NCBI GenBank assembly: GCA_016490735.1
Contig: JAEMWC010001426.1
Coordinates: 80,001-144,000 of the forward strand
Direction of reading: 5' to 3'
Origin: Pachyseris speciosa
Lineage: Eukaryota > Cnidaria > Anthozoa > Scleractinia > Pachyseridae
DNA: 64,000 nucleotides
Of the stretch, positions 43,413-53,610 are shown one piece after another. Numbering within the stretch: the first letter of the stretch is position 1; every line of letters begins with the position of its first letter. Under the pieces are notes generated by a model. That model saw nothing but the letters and a program-made list of their open reading frames with translations, searched no databases and was not told the DNA's origin. The translations under genes and the position numbers were made by a program.

Positions 43413-44317
43413 GCCAGAAATCCCATACAACATGGCTTCCAAGATGGCCGCAAGCATGCGCGGAACACGCACATACGGATTTAACATGGCCGCGAAACAT
43501 AAAGTTAATGAAGGGAAAATAATATTGTTTTTCATTTTGTGGCGTAGCCGCACAAAACTAAGTATTCTACATGATTTAGGTAGAGAGAGTCAAGTTCGAA
43601 CCATGTTATAATGGAGTAAAATATGAGAAAAAAATAGTTCTAAACGGTGCCTTTTTGATCAAAATCATCTTATAAACTAGCCACACTTTTCTCTCAATGT
43701 TCCTTTAAATACGTCTTACCTTCATGGTTTTCTTAGTCGGCTTCGAGGAAACAACAGCACCGAATTAATTCCCCACGACCTTATTCAAACGATAAGATAT
43801 AAAGCTTGCAAAAATAATATTCTTGGCCATAACAAATTTCCATAACATGGTGACTGTGTTTTCTATGTGAATAGTGGCACTTTCCAGAAATGCGAGACGA
43901 GCCGAGATGAAGCCATTACGGAAGAAAAATGTATCTTCGAGAGGTTTGCTTTCATTCCACTACGGTCGCATATTGTTTTAACGTGTTTACAGTGGTCAGT
44001 TGTATTCCCCATAACAAGTTGGGTACTTGATATATGATGAACAGGCCGAATTTCGAAAAATAGCGGGAACCTCGAAGTTACTATCGAAGGAAGTACAGGA
44101 AAATATTCATATATCCCAAGTCTGATGTAACACCAATTAAATCATTTCAAACTTGGTAAATTGATTTTGTGGATACATTTCAATCAATAATCCTTAAAAG
44201 TAGCGAAGCAAAGAGCATGTAAACAACAATAATAGCCTTCATTTGGCCGCCCGCCATGATGAATATCAACATATACGCGCCCGCCGTTCAATCCGCTGAC
44301 TGTCTTGGATTTCTGGC
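43413..44317. mobile_element. 905-bp transposon nested in the LINE
   Basis: Short inverted ends GCCAGAAATCC at both sides and flanking TA (43411-43412 and 44318-44319). On either side the LINE protein is cut between KRYNCT and YDFLNYYQVIAAIP, which are adjacent in related L1-like proteins. No long ORF inside, so it is nonautonomous. TA duplication suggests a Tc1/mariner-type origin. Confidence 0.75.
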
Positions 44318-44319
44318 TA

Positions 44320-44874
44320 TATGATTTTCTAAATTACTATCAAGTTATAGCCGCCATCCCAAGTAGCCTTCTAAACGAATCAAAGAATTCAGCGGAGGAA
44401 ATTAACACAACAGTGTTTTTTGATAATCAGCTCAAACTTAAACTTGATAGCACAACAGAGTTAAACTTGGAAAAAGCCAAAACCTTTTATGAGACTTTTG
44501 AACGACTTTTAAAAGACTTTTATGAGTTATTGAACAACAAAACCCACTATTCGTTACAAACTGAACCGAGTAAATGGGGCAAAACGTTCCTGCTAACTGA
44601 AGACAATTGGCAAAAGATATACAACTCGGTTAAACAAACTTCCAAAGAGAACAAGTTGAGGGAATTTCAGTTCAAATTTATTCACCGGATTATCGTATCC
44701 AAGAGAGAACTTTGTATATTTGGAGTGAAAGAAGATAGTGACTGCGTATATTGTGGAGAACAGGAATCAATAACGCACACATTTTCAGAGTGTCCCTTAC
44801 ACAGGGATTTGCGCTTAATGTGGTGCAATGGTTCAATGCAAATAACCAAACAAATTTCAATTTATCTCCTGTGA
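44320..44874 (+). pseudogene. L1-like LINE ORF2, C-terminus with zinc-binding motif
   Basis: It resumes at DFLNYYQVIAAIPSSL and runs open to LREFQFKFIHRIIVSKRELC, then CVYCGEQESITHTFSECPLH, a CxxC...H...C knuckle typical of the reverse-transcriptase-associated zinc-binding region. The stop at 44874 is followed by further homologous sequence in another frame (LFGILSNQTNKFNP to about 45060). Confidence 0.85.
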
Positions 44875-45061
44875 AACATCTCTTTGGGATCTTGTCCAAC
44901 CAAACCAACAAATTTAATCCCGGTCTGATAAAGAAGTTCAATTACACCTTGCAGTTCAGGCGCCACTATATCTATATTAACAAGTTACGATGCAACTCGC
45001 TATCCCTTAATGGTTTTACTTCCAAAATAGCTGGCAGGTACAAGATAGAAGATTTATGTTA

Positions 45062-45335
45062 AATCTGACAATTTGCTCCTCGTCTCAGCTCAATTAATTA
45101 TATCCTGACATTTTTTTTCATGACATGTAACTGTTTTTTATTTTATTTTATTTTATTTTATTTTTTTTTCATCTGACTTAATTTTAATTTTATAGTATAA
45201 TATGGTACTCTGTTTGTACGAACTTTTTTCTGGTAGTAATCTGTCTTCCTTTTTTCTTTTTTGTACTGTATTTGTTGTCAGTCCTTCCTACTGTAATGTA
45301 TATTTTATGTCAATAAAGTTTGTTTAAAAAGAAAC
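45062..45335 (+). other. LINE 3' UTR with (TTTTA)n and polyadenylation signal
   Basis: A (TTTTA)n run at 45128-45160, an aataaa at about 45311, and a short A-run at about 45328-45333 where the next repeat (family B) starts. It marks the 3' end of the L1-like element. Confidence 0.7.
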
Positions 45336-45344
45336 TCCATATTC

Positions 45345-45925
45345 TCCTTAACGCACTCCAAAGAGATCATATGGTACCACGGTTTGTTGAATTTCATTGA
45401 ACATCAAAACGTTTTATCATTATAAATCATCATGATTGCCTGTTCGAGACTTTGAGTAGCAGAGTGAACGAGATATAGTAGATAATGGTCAAAGTGTCTG
45501 CAAGCTGTTAAGCTTAACTCAGTCATCACCGGCTTTTTCAGGCTTAACTGTTTTGCACATTTCTTGAGCATGCAGTAACTCTGAAGTATTTTTCACAAGG
45601 AACTCAATTGGAATTGAGCAACGTTAAGTTATTTTTGTCCATATCGAAATCGTTCTTTCAGTAATTCTAGTGAATTTGTAATTTGAATGTTGATTTGCAA
45701 TTGGCATGGTGGTGGTATAAAACGAATTTTAAGAACTACATTGAATTGAAAGTGTGTACCAACTGAATACTGTATTTCAGAACAAGCAACGCCATCTGTT
45801 TTTGCAGCTTGCCATCAAAGAGCATAGATATGAACACGAAAACCTGACGCAAACACCATTTGCATTAGAAAACTAATAAAAGCCCTCAATCATGGAAGAT
45901 AGCTCCTCTCTTATCAATGACCTGA
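45345..45925 (+). repeat. Dispersed repeat family B, copy 3
   Basis: It matches 21930-22500 and 27676-28230 (actccaaagagatcatatgg, gcctgttcgagactttgag, ccatctgtttttgcagcttg). Confidence 0.8.
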
Positions 45926-45969
45926 GGACTGCACAGCCCGAGGTGTTTGTTTTTGTAAGCTCAAATTTT

Positions 45970-46257
45970 AGTGCGTAATGCAAAATGGCACTCGTTCGCC
46001 GTCGTCCATATCAAGCGATCATAACGTCTACCAGCACCGAAACAAATTGTCAGTTAAACAATCATACACTAACGCCGGACACGTATTCTACTTACCTACC
46101 GACGTGGAAAACAAGACGAGGAAGCAAAGACCGGCAGAAGTGGCCATGTTCAATTTTCTAGTGCTCTGTGTGAGTATGTTTGTCAAATAAAATCATAATG
46201 TCGAAGACAGGTATTTATATATCGAGATGCCGTATTCATGTCCTAATTACAATATAT
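45970..46257. repeat. Duplicated block C, copy 2 (contains a candidate ALP exon 1)
   Basis: It matches 27303-27597 almost throughout. Here the block continues after attacaatatata into the small plus-strand exon at 46286, whereas at 27597 it is cut off. Confidence 0.8.
46096..46147 (-). CDS. Candidate signal-peptide first exon, possibly ALP exon 1, second copy
   Basis: ATG then ATSAGLCFLVLFSTSV plus one base and a perfect gtaagt donor. Length (52 bp), phase and donor are identical to 27426-27477; several residues differ but the signal-peptide character is kept, as expected for a coding exon under constraint. The nearest downstream ALP N-terminal exon in the window is at 11908, 34 kb away. It could belong to another unseen gene copy or be stranded by duplication. 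Confidence 0.45.
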
Positions 46258-46285
46258 AGGCAGAATAAAAAGGTTTACGCAAACA

Positions 46286-46351
46286 ATGGACTTCCAGCAG
46301 AAGGATCCGAAGGATACTGTCCCACCACGTGAATTTGTAGACAAATATCGG
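46286..46351 (+). CDS. Small candidate first exon [12 protein letters not shown]..., divergent to ALP exon 1
   Basis: ATG opens a 22-codon frame ([19 protein letters not shown]) ending at CGG/gtaagg, a good donor. A second copy with the same 66-bp length and donor is at 52709-52774 on the minus strand, reading [19 protein letters not shown]. The ATG is 138 bp from the start codon of the divergent exon at 46096-46147, so the interval may hold a bidirectional promoter. The family is unknown; without splicing, the ORF would run on about ten more codons. Confidence 0.4.
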
Positions 46352-46381
46352 GTAAGGACGGTGGCGCCAATCTTTAACTGA

Positions 46382-46454
<73 letters not shown>

Positions 46455-46470
46455 GCCAATTTTTAACTGA

Positions 46471-46520
<50 letters not shown>

Positions 46521-46532
46521 TAGATATATAGT
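46382..46532. repeat. (AT)n dinucleotide arrays, two blocks
   Basis: Two TA/AT runs of about 70 and 55 bp separated by cgccaatttttaactgatc. The short unique piece caatytttaactgatctata is present before each run, so the array was itself duplicated. Confidence 0.95.
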
Positions 46533-46542
46533 GCAGTAAGGT

Positions 46543-47082
46543 GTGGAATGTGTGAAATCAAAATCTATAGGCATTATTCATAAGTCAAGTTTTTGCGTTC
46601 CCAAAACTTCCTCACACTGTTTGTACTATAGTCTAGTTTACCCTTACTTAATATATTGTGTTTCAGTTTGGGGATCGACATATCAGAGTAATTTAAATCG
46701 CGTTATTCTTCTGCAAAAGAGGACAATAAGAATAATATCTAAAGTTCCTTTCGATTCCCACACTGATGTTCTTTTCAAAGAAAAGGAGATTTTGAAATTC
46801 TCTGACATTTATTTATACCAGATAGGTAAATTCATGTATCTATTCAAAAGAGGTTTACTTCCTAATTATTTTCGTGATATGTTTACTCTCGCAAGCCAGT
46901 TACATTCGCATTATACTAGAAATTGCAACCTTTTTTACATACCTCCCTGCCGAACTAATATTCGAAACTTTTCAATTCGGTTTCAAGGACCTAAGTTTTT
47001 CAACTCGTTAAGTCATGACATTCAAAACAGTGAAAGCATCCGTTTGTTTGGGAAAAGACTTAAAAAATTCCTTCTTTCTTAG
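46543..47082 (+). pseudogene. 5'-truncated LINE, reverse transcriptase C-terminal third
   Basis: An open frame of 179 codons: YYSLVYPYLIYCVSVWGSTY, then LLQKRTIRIISKVPF, SHYTRNCNLFYIPPCRTNIR, and FQGPKFFNSL...LFGKRLKKFLL. This is the thumb and C-terminus of Jockey/CR1-type LINE ORF2. The catalytic core is absent. After a T-rich UTR the element ends in a (TGGAAA)n tail at 47363-47390. Confidence 0.85.
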
Positions 47083-47359
47083 GCAAATATACTCATTGTT
47101 GAGCTACTTACTTCTTCTTTTTCTTTTTTTTTTCTTTTCTTTTTAAAATAATACATTTCATATTTCATGCTGTCCCCGCAATTCGTATGATGTATCCTAT
47201 ATTGTCAGGAAGCCTATAGTTCATAAGCCCCCGGCTTCTATATAGGCTTTCTTGTCATTACCACCTTAAACATTTGTAGTCTATTGTCTTAAGTTTAAGT
47301 TATTATAAATTTCTTGTGTTTCGTATTTTTAAATTTTGTATTTTTATGTGGTTAATGGC

Positions 47360-47392
47360 AAATAAATGGAAATGGAAATGGAAATTGTCTCC
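47360..47392. repeat. (TGGAAA)n tail of the LINE
   Basis: aaatggaaatggaaatggaaatt directly after ggcaaataaa; the equivalent position of the related LINE at 23402 has an AAATAAATAAATC-type tail. Confidence 0.8.
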
Positions 47393-47462
47393 TCGGACCT
47401 TACCATCAGAAGGCGACACTGTGTATGTGTTGTACAGTAAAAATATGTGTTCCCAGTGTGGT

Positions 47463-47535
47463 TGGTTCAGTGGCCTAGTGGTTAAGGCATCCGACCGGTA
47501 ATCTGGAGACCCAGGTTCGATTTCAGGCTGAGCTA
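47463..47535 (+). tRNA. tRNA-like sequence (SINE head or pseudogene)
   Basis: TGGCCTAGTGGTTAAGGC resembles an A box, and GGTTCGATTTC a B box, at tRNA spacing. The anticodon arm pairs poorly. It lies just after the LINE tail, suggesting a retroposed tRNA-derived unit. Confidence 0.5.
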
Positions 47536-47633
47536 CATTTTCACTTAATTACTTAGTTGTGTTGATTTGTGTTGATATTCAAAGCGCAATAATTATGTCC
47601 AAAAACTGTACTATAAATGTCCAGATGGTATCA

Positions 47634-48040
47634 TTTATTCTTCCAAATTTTGATTTATACATTTGTTTCGTCTCGATTTAACAAATTGACGTCAGTTTTT
47701 TGTGCCTGTCCTCTTATTGATGATTAATTACAAATATCTTTTTTTTTTACGATCATTACGTCATGTAATTTACCATTGAAATGTCCACGCTCACTAAGTC
47801 TATCGATATGTCAAAAGAACAATGTGCTCCGGTACCTATATGATCCGCCGGCGGGTACACGCGGAAGCACCCCTCATCTTCCAGTCCTTCCAAAACAACT
47901 TGGCGGCCAAATGGTTTCCTAACATATCTATATTTGTTTAATTCATTGGTGAATGTCGTACGAGGGGCAAGAAATCATTTGTCTACCAACCAAGTTGACA
48001 GCCCAGAGTTTTGGTGTCGAAGACTTGATCAATATGGACG
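47634..48040 (+). repeat. Dispersed repeat family A, copy 3 (empty site for the large transposon)
   Basis: tttattcttccaaattttg through ttggcggccaaatggtttcc, then ttcattggtgaatgtcgtac and agttgacagcccagagtt. TACGAGGG at 47959-47966 is single here. The flanks on its left match 28950-28974 and those on its right match 34354-34420. Confidence 0.88.
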
Positions 48041-48049
48041 AACTGTGAG

Positions 48050-49830
48050 GTTTTTGTCATCTGGAGTGGTGGGATAGCGTCCCTGTGAAATAAGCTTACT
48101 TTTGTTCGAGATTTGGAGATCGTAATGGCTACCATAGGAGTTCTTCGAGGAGCGCTTGTTCTAAGTTTTCGTATTTGAAGATGAAGGTAAAGGTGCTGCG
48201 ACACCCAGATCAGAACGTTTATCTTGCTTAGCTTATTGTTGTGGTAAGGACCGAGGACCGACGACGCATGGATGCGTGGGGTAGTTGAAAGAGCCACGGA
48301 ACCTCAAGCTGTTTTTACCCCTAAAAGATGCAAAACTTAACTTGTTGTCCATAATTCTATCTGGAGATCCCGTTTAGCACTTTTACTTTGCGGGGTTTAA
48401 TTTTATAATGTTTTATATTGCAGTGAAAGCTGTCAGTCGCTACTGAACCCGCGGCAATCCCAAAGATTTCAGGTCTTGTCTTTTTCTTCTAACTGACCCA
48501 AATATCTTTTTTCGACTGATAGTGATATTTAGTTTTGATTCGGTAATATTTATAAGGGCTTGCGAATTTTGGGCTTGTAACTAGAAAACAATATCGAAAG
48601 TGAAAACAAGTTAGTTTTTCCTTCAAAAGCTTGAGAAAAGGTATGTTGAGCCATTGTAATTCATGATTCTTGAATAAAGCATTTGATTGACTTTGTTCTG
48701 TGTTCTACAATGCAAATAGCCCTGAAATAGTTCTTGATTTAAGACATTTTGATATCAATCTTGTCACCTAGTCTGGCTGTATATCGTAGTAAACCTCAAC
48801 GAAAGGATTTACGAGCTACATCCAGGAGAAGTTTTACTACATCGTTTCTAAATTGTGCTCGTGTTTCTATCGGGGTAACAGCTTTCGTTACGGCGAGATT
48901 TCACTGTATATTTTGCTATAGGGCGTATGCACGTTACGTCATCACCGCCATGTTGGTGTACCGTGAACAAAAGATTTCTCATTAGCTTCTTTTGTTATTG
49001 TCCGCCAACCCATTGTCATTCGAATCTCTGGAGACTGGTTGCATACCCTCTATAATAGGAGCCTTTGATTTTTCGGGCGGTTGGCTCGAATGTTCTCAAA
49101 AACACAAATAACTATTGACTTAACGACTTTAAACACAATACTGAAAAACAAACGAAAGAAAATAAATTACATTTTTCTTGAAAGCATGAATACGCGAGAA
49201 GTGAACACACGAGCTTCTTACGTTTGGTGACTTTCATTCCGACTAGCGTATGGAGACTATTGAGGAACGAGAAACGAGAATCAAGGACCGAAAAACGACA
49301 AACACCAAGTTAAATTAGCTCTAATACAGACTCGACAAGGTTTTAGGAAATCATATCATCGAACCGGGAATCTTCAGGAATTTAGAGCAAAAATGCTTTT
49401 TACGGCTGTTTTAAACGTCGCGCTGACATGAACGCGCGCGAGCTGAAACACTAGAAATGTTACAAATTACCGTCCGCTAAGTATTTAAGCTTTCGATTTA
49501 TAGCCCGATTGGAGCAATTTCGATTTATTTACTACAGTATCCAAAATCTTAATGGACGAAAATCTTTCGTTGTTTACTGAAAAAGTGGAAGGGGCCGAGA
49601 AGCCTTTCGAGGATATTTTTAGAACAGAATATTGAATTACATTCCAACTTTTGCTTTAAAAAGGTAATTAAAAATACTGATATTAAGAACATCAGACTAA
49701 AAACATCATGTAGAAAATTTGTTAAAAAACAACACATCCGTGGTAATAAAAGATCTCTTTGCAACTTCCGTTCTGACAACAGGTAAGCGCGTGTGAAACT
49801 TCAAGTTTTACATACATCAAAAACAAGATT
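48050..49830. other. No recognised gene
   Basis: Short ORFs only (for example 47983-48297 minus and 48749-48985 plus), with no motif that I recognise. Confidence 0.45.
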
Positions 49831-49835
49831 TCAAT

Positions 49836-50350
49836 ATACATATCAAGATTTCCGTACAAGTATCAAGATCCGCATGCGAGCAAATCAAGTCTAAACAATA
49901 TTTATCAAGTTTCTTATACTCGGAGCGACAATCGAATATTAAATCAAAGTCGCATACCTACATCAAGATTCGTATTTATACATCAAGACCTTACTTATTT
50001 ATATAAAGATTTTTGATCGGCTTGTATGAAGTACAAAGTCAAATGTTTGCCTGGTTACCTAGCTAAACTAAAGCAGGTGAAACGAAGTGAAACCGATCTC
50101 GAGCAATTTTTCGAGACTGGGTCGTAGTCAGACGAAAATTGTTACCGAGGCAATGCCAGTAAAAAAAAACACTTCTTTAATATTCATTTATTATCTTTCA
50201 ATGTATAGAACGGTTAGCAGTATGAGCCGAATCGAGCGAACACCCCCGTCTGTCTTCTCCGTGACTTCGAAATATAGCTCTTGGTTTGATCTCCAATGGG
50301 TATTTCAAACTCGTTCCGTCGACGAATCAATGATTTTAAAGAAACTCCAA
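49836..50350 (+). repeat. Left arm of a large inverted repeat with ATCAAGAT motifs
   Basis: tatcaagat-like units recur about every 20-35 bp from 49836 to 50010 (tacatatcaagatttcc, acaagtatcaagatcc, ctacatcaagattcg, atacatcaagacc). They are followed by gtcaaatgtttgcctgg and ggtgaaacgaagtgaaa. The same order appears inverted at 50550-51060. Homology continues into a possibly coding part (cgtgacttcga, tggtttgatctc). Confidence 0.75.
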
Positions 50351-50549
50351 GACGTTTTGCGATATCCACCCACTTGGAGGACTATTTCCGCAGCCGTTCT
50401 ACAAGATCCTTGCAAACAACTTGTACCGCGGCCGGCCTGCTGCGTGACCCGTCTATTCAGTACAGGACAGTCAACTGAAAAAAAGGCTCTCTGACACTTT
50501 CATCATTTAACACGGCTAAATAGCTTACCTGTAACGATCATAAGGCCCT

Positions 50550-51060
50550 TATAAGTTCGTCGATGTCTTCAAGAAACTGATCTGAGGAAGCAAGTTTGAT
50601 GTAAGTCTATTGAGATCAAACCATCGAAGTCACGAAGACAATAGAGACGATTTGGCTCACAGTACTGACCGTTCAGCCCTTCAGTTGCTTCGTACATGGC
50701 AGACTCAGAAATTCCTCGAAAAAGTGATCGTTATCGGTATCACACGAGACATTTCACTTCGTTTCACCCGCTTTAGTGCGATATTGTTATGGAGCTAAGT
50801 GACCAGGCAAACATTTGAGTTAGTACCTCATACAAGTATATCATAATCTCGATGTAAAAATTCTTGATATACATATGTAAGGTAGCCTGCGTCGCAGACA
50901 GTGCAAACCCTCGTTTGCGTGATGGCTGCAACGCAGGCTAATATAAGGATCTTGATGTATAAATACGAATATTGATGTAGGTATGCAAACTTTGATATAA
51001 CATTCAATTGTCGATCCTTGTAAATCTTGATATGTATATTCAATATGTAATGTAATTTTG
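50550..51060 (-). repeat. Right arm of the large inverted repeat
   Basis: Read on the minus strand it gives atacatatcaagatttac, tacctacatcaatattcg, tatacatcaagatcc, then actcaaatgtttgcctgg, gcgggtgaaacgaagtgaaa and cgtgacttcgatggtttgat. It is diverged from the left arm by many substitutions, so the duplication is old. About 200 bp separate the arms. Confidence 0.75.
50882..50942. mobile_element. Tiny palindromic insert in the right arm
   Basis: tagcctgcg...cgcaggcta: about 60 bp with inverted ends, absent from the left arm at the matching position. It is flanked by taagg/taagg. Confidence 0.55.
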
Positions 51061-51188
51061 ACATAGATATATACAAAACTGGATGTAAATAAATACATCT
51101 TGCTATATTGTCCCTTTTGGACAAGTAGACACATTTTTATCGAACGAGGATACCCGGAAACTCCGATTATGACTACTCTGTCAGAAAT

Positions 51189-51400
51189 CAAATTTGAAGA
51201 CAGAAACCTAATGCCAAGACGATAAACGAATCTTACCTTTCGTCACGCAATTCCGTCTTTCAAAAGTGGCATTTAATCCAACAACAACCGCTACTAAGTG
51301 AAATATTTAAAGTCCCCCCGATCGTTTCGTCCAAAAGGGGCAGATCCGGGGCAGATCCCTAAAAGAAAAACTCGTCCAAGTCAATCTCTAACCTGGCTAT
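51189..51400 (+). pseudogene. Penelope-like element fragment (end of the reverse transcriptase ORF)
   Basis: In shifting frames it reads WHLIQQQPLLSEIFKVPPIV and SKRGRS, paralleling WNLIQNQPLLRQIFKQPPIL and KKGKSL at the C-terminus of the Penelope ORF at 25280-26953. It is a short, diverged tail of a second element. Confidence 0.7.
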
Positions 51401-51489
51401 TACAAGTGGCTAGGAGTTGTGTAGCCCCGTCACCCCCACTGTTATCATCTCGTGTGACATTCACCAGTGAGTTAAAACTGAAAAGAATC

Positions 51490-51700
51490 TACGTTTGGAA
51501 GCCAGCTGGCCGCCACGTTGTTTTGGAAGATGGGGGACATTTCACTAGGGCCTTACATGACAGGCGACATCCCCAAGGTAAATTACATGACGTTCTGACC
51601 GTGAAAAAAATATTTGTCGATATTTATATTGAGACGAAACAAATATATAAATCGAGAAAAGCGCGCCAAATAACTTGGAAGAATAAATGATACCATCTGA
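51490..51700 (-). repeat. Dispersed repeat family A, copy 4 (inverted)
   Basis: The plus strand contains gagacgaaacaaatatataa, aacttggaagaataaatgat and tggccgccacgttgttttgg, the reverse complements of family A landmarks. It directly follows the Penelope fragment. Confidence 0.7.
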
Positions 51701-51981
51701 ACAAAAATATTGCGCTTTGAATATATACATGTGAATTGGCGGTTTTATTATCATCGAACAAATTAATTCTGTTCAAACTACTGCACATTTAGACCAATTA
51801 CTGCTTGCCAGAGAAGCATATTGGATGGCGCAATTATTCCCGCTTAATCCGCATGGCCTTAACAAGAGGCGTAAATTTCGCTCTAAAAATCACATTAACT
51901 ACGTATACAAAAAACATTTTGTCCATTTCACATGTTCTTGCTCGGTAAATGAATTGCTTCTTGTCCAGTTCCTTTTTTATC

Positions 51982-52212
51982 AACGGGGAGCAGAGCTGGC
52001 GTAGTGGTGAGAGCGCTCGCCTTACCGGACTCGGCATCATAAGTGGGCTGAGTTTGTTGGTTCTCTACTCTGCTCCGAGAGGTTTTTCCCCGGGTACTCC
52101 GGTTTTCCCCTCTCCCCAAACACCAACATCTGATTTCATTTGATTTATTTAGAGTTGATTTGATTTAGTCTCCCCAATTAGTAGAGCATCTGTGCTCAGT
52201 AGATACATTTGA
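51982..52212 (+). mobile_element. tRNA-headed SINE, plus strand
   Basis: The head ggggagcagagctggcgtag and tggtgagagcgctcgcc resembles a tRNA with an A box. The body has cgagaggtttttccccggg and ggttttcccctctcccc; the tail has aataaagtt before a microsatellite. The same family lies on the minus strand at 4150-4400. Pol III-transcribed, LINE-mobilised element by analogy. Confidence 0.75.
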
Positions 52213-52257
52213 GACTTAAATAAAGTTATTATTACTATTATTACGATTATGATTATG

Positions 52258-52288
<31 letters not shown>

Positions 52289-52318
52289 CTTATTATTATT
52301 ATAATTATTCCTTATTTT
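52213..52318. repeat. (ATT)n/(GATTAT)n microsatellite tail of the SINE
   Basis: Runs of attatt and gattat units directly after the SINE body. Confidence 0.9.
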
Positions 52319-52319
52319 G

Positions 52320-52700
52320 TCGTAAATAGTTTCGGAGGTTGCTTTTGCGTTCAAGGGCTCCGTTGGGGGATTCTGTTATTTTAGTTTGAAATGTGCCATT
52401 CATGGGCCCTCAGTAGAGAACTTATTACACTGTACATTTTTAAGGGCCCTGCCTTGGGAATTTGTTATGACCCTAATCACGATTGTTCAGAGGCCCCGAG
52501 CGTGGAATTTGTTACGTTGAATCGGTTGCATAACCTCTGTCACTCTGCTTGTAATTTTTACCTTTTCTGCACTTGTTAATTATCCGACTTATATTGTAAA
52601 TAGCTTTTAGTTCTTAGTTTTTTAAGTTTTTAATCTGAAGAAGTGCGAACAGCCAAATCGTAATTAAATTTCGTCAGATTAGTTAGACGTTCGCTCCACC
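52320..52700 (-). other. Probable transposon or intron sequence downstream of the small exon at 52709
   Basis: No ORF. The motif (g)aatttgtta recurs with gggccct-like boxes (52400-52515). On the minus strand it follows the donor of 52709-52774. Confidence 0.35.
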
Positions 52701-52708
52701 GTCCTTAC

Positions 52709-52774
52709 TCGTAATTTGTCTACAAATTCACGTGGTGGCACAGTATCCTTCGGGTCCTTCTGCTCGGAGTCCAT
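52709..52774 (-). CDS. Small candidate first exon [12 protein letters not shown]..., second copy
   Basis: A 22-codon frame ending at CGA/gtaagg, with the same length and donor context (gtaaggacggtgg) as 46286-46351. Upstream (52775-52900) it shares ggcagaataaaaaggttta, caatatata and gtcgaagacaga with block C. Homology stops before the divergent signal-peptide exon would start. Differences between the copies are few and mostly conservative in the peptide. Confidence 0.4.
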
Positions 52775-53035
52775 TGTTTGTGTAAACCTTTTTATTCTGC
52801 CTATATATTGTTATTTGGACAAAAATATGGCAACTCGATATATAAATATCTGTCTTCGACATTTTGATCTTCTTTGACAAGCATATGTGAGTGAGCAATT
52901 TACCGATGCAGTTGCGTGTATCTGATGGGTCGTTACAAAACAAATACAAGGAGTATTGTGACGATGCAAAAATGTCAATAAAAATAACTCGCGTTGGCCG
53001 GAAATTGATGTTTAGTCGCGCTTGCTCAACCTTAA

Positions 53036-53610
53036 GGTGGTTCCCTAGAGTTTTTATGTAATACCCTCCTTATAGAGCTCGGGTTACAAAAGGAAACCTA
53101 GTTAATTTCTCTCAAAGTTTTCCCTGTAGAGATTCACCAGTATGGGAACCGATATAATAAGGCATATATTTTGGGTGTCAATTTCTGGATTAAGGCCATT
53201 ACCATGGCAACATCACATGTAATGACAGGCCGATATATTCTTATTCTTAGCCTAAATATTTACACTTTCCTTTGGTGAAATGTTTTTATTCTTTGCTACA
53301 TTATGGAAATGATATTGCCTGACATTTTTAAGTGGTAAAAAGTAAAGGTCGTTCGGACGGTTTTGCCAATATTCTGTTATTTGTTATTTTTCTAAATATA
53401 TTCGATTAGATCTAGCAGATTTTACAAAAATAGGGTATTTGATAGAAACTGTATGCGGTTAGAACTGAGCCAATTTAAAACAATTACCGAAGGGAGCGCG
53501 AGAAACTTCAAAAATCAGAAAAAACACGCGCGGTTCAGGCTTTATGCGCGAGCCCTCGCGCCATACTAGTGCCCAGCTTGCGCGCGGTCTTAAAACTCTG
53601 GGGAGCCTCC
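53036..53610. mobile_element. 575-bp MITE at a TTAA target
   Basis: The left end GGTGGTTCCCTAGAGTTTTT is inverted at the right end (read inward GGAGGCTCCCCAGAGTTTTA). TTAA flanks both sides (53032-53035 and 53611-53614). No coding capacity. TTAA duplication is typical of piggyBac and Kolobok-type transposition. Confidence 0.8.

Noticed and set aside
46247..46574. ORFs made of Tyr-Ile repeats
   Set aside because: Translation of (AT)n microsatellite.
50087..50494. 135-aa plus ORF as a protein-coding gene
   Set aside because: It lies within an inverted-repeat arm; the counterpart arm has the frame disrupted, and only a short part looks conserved.
52213..52318. Possible CRISPR-like or satellite array
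   Set aside because: Simple ATT/GATTAT microsatellite attached to a SINE tail; no spacers, and the genome is eukaryotic.
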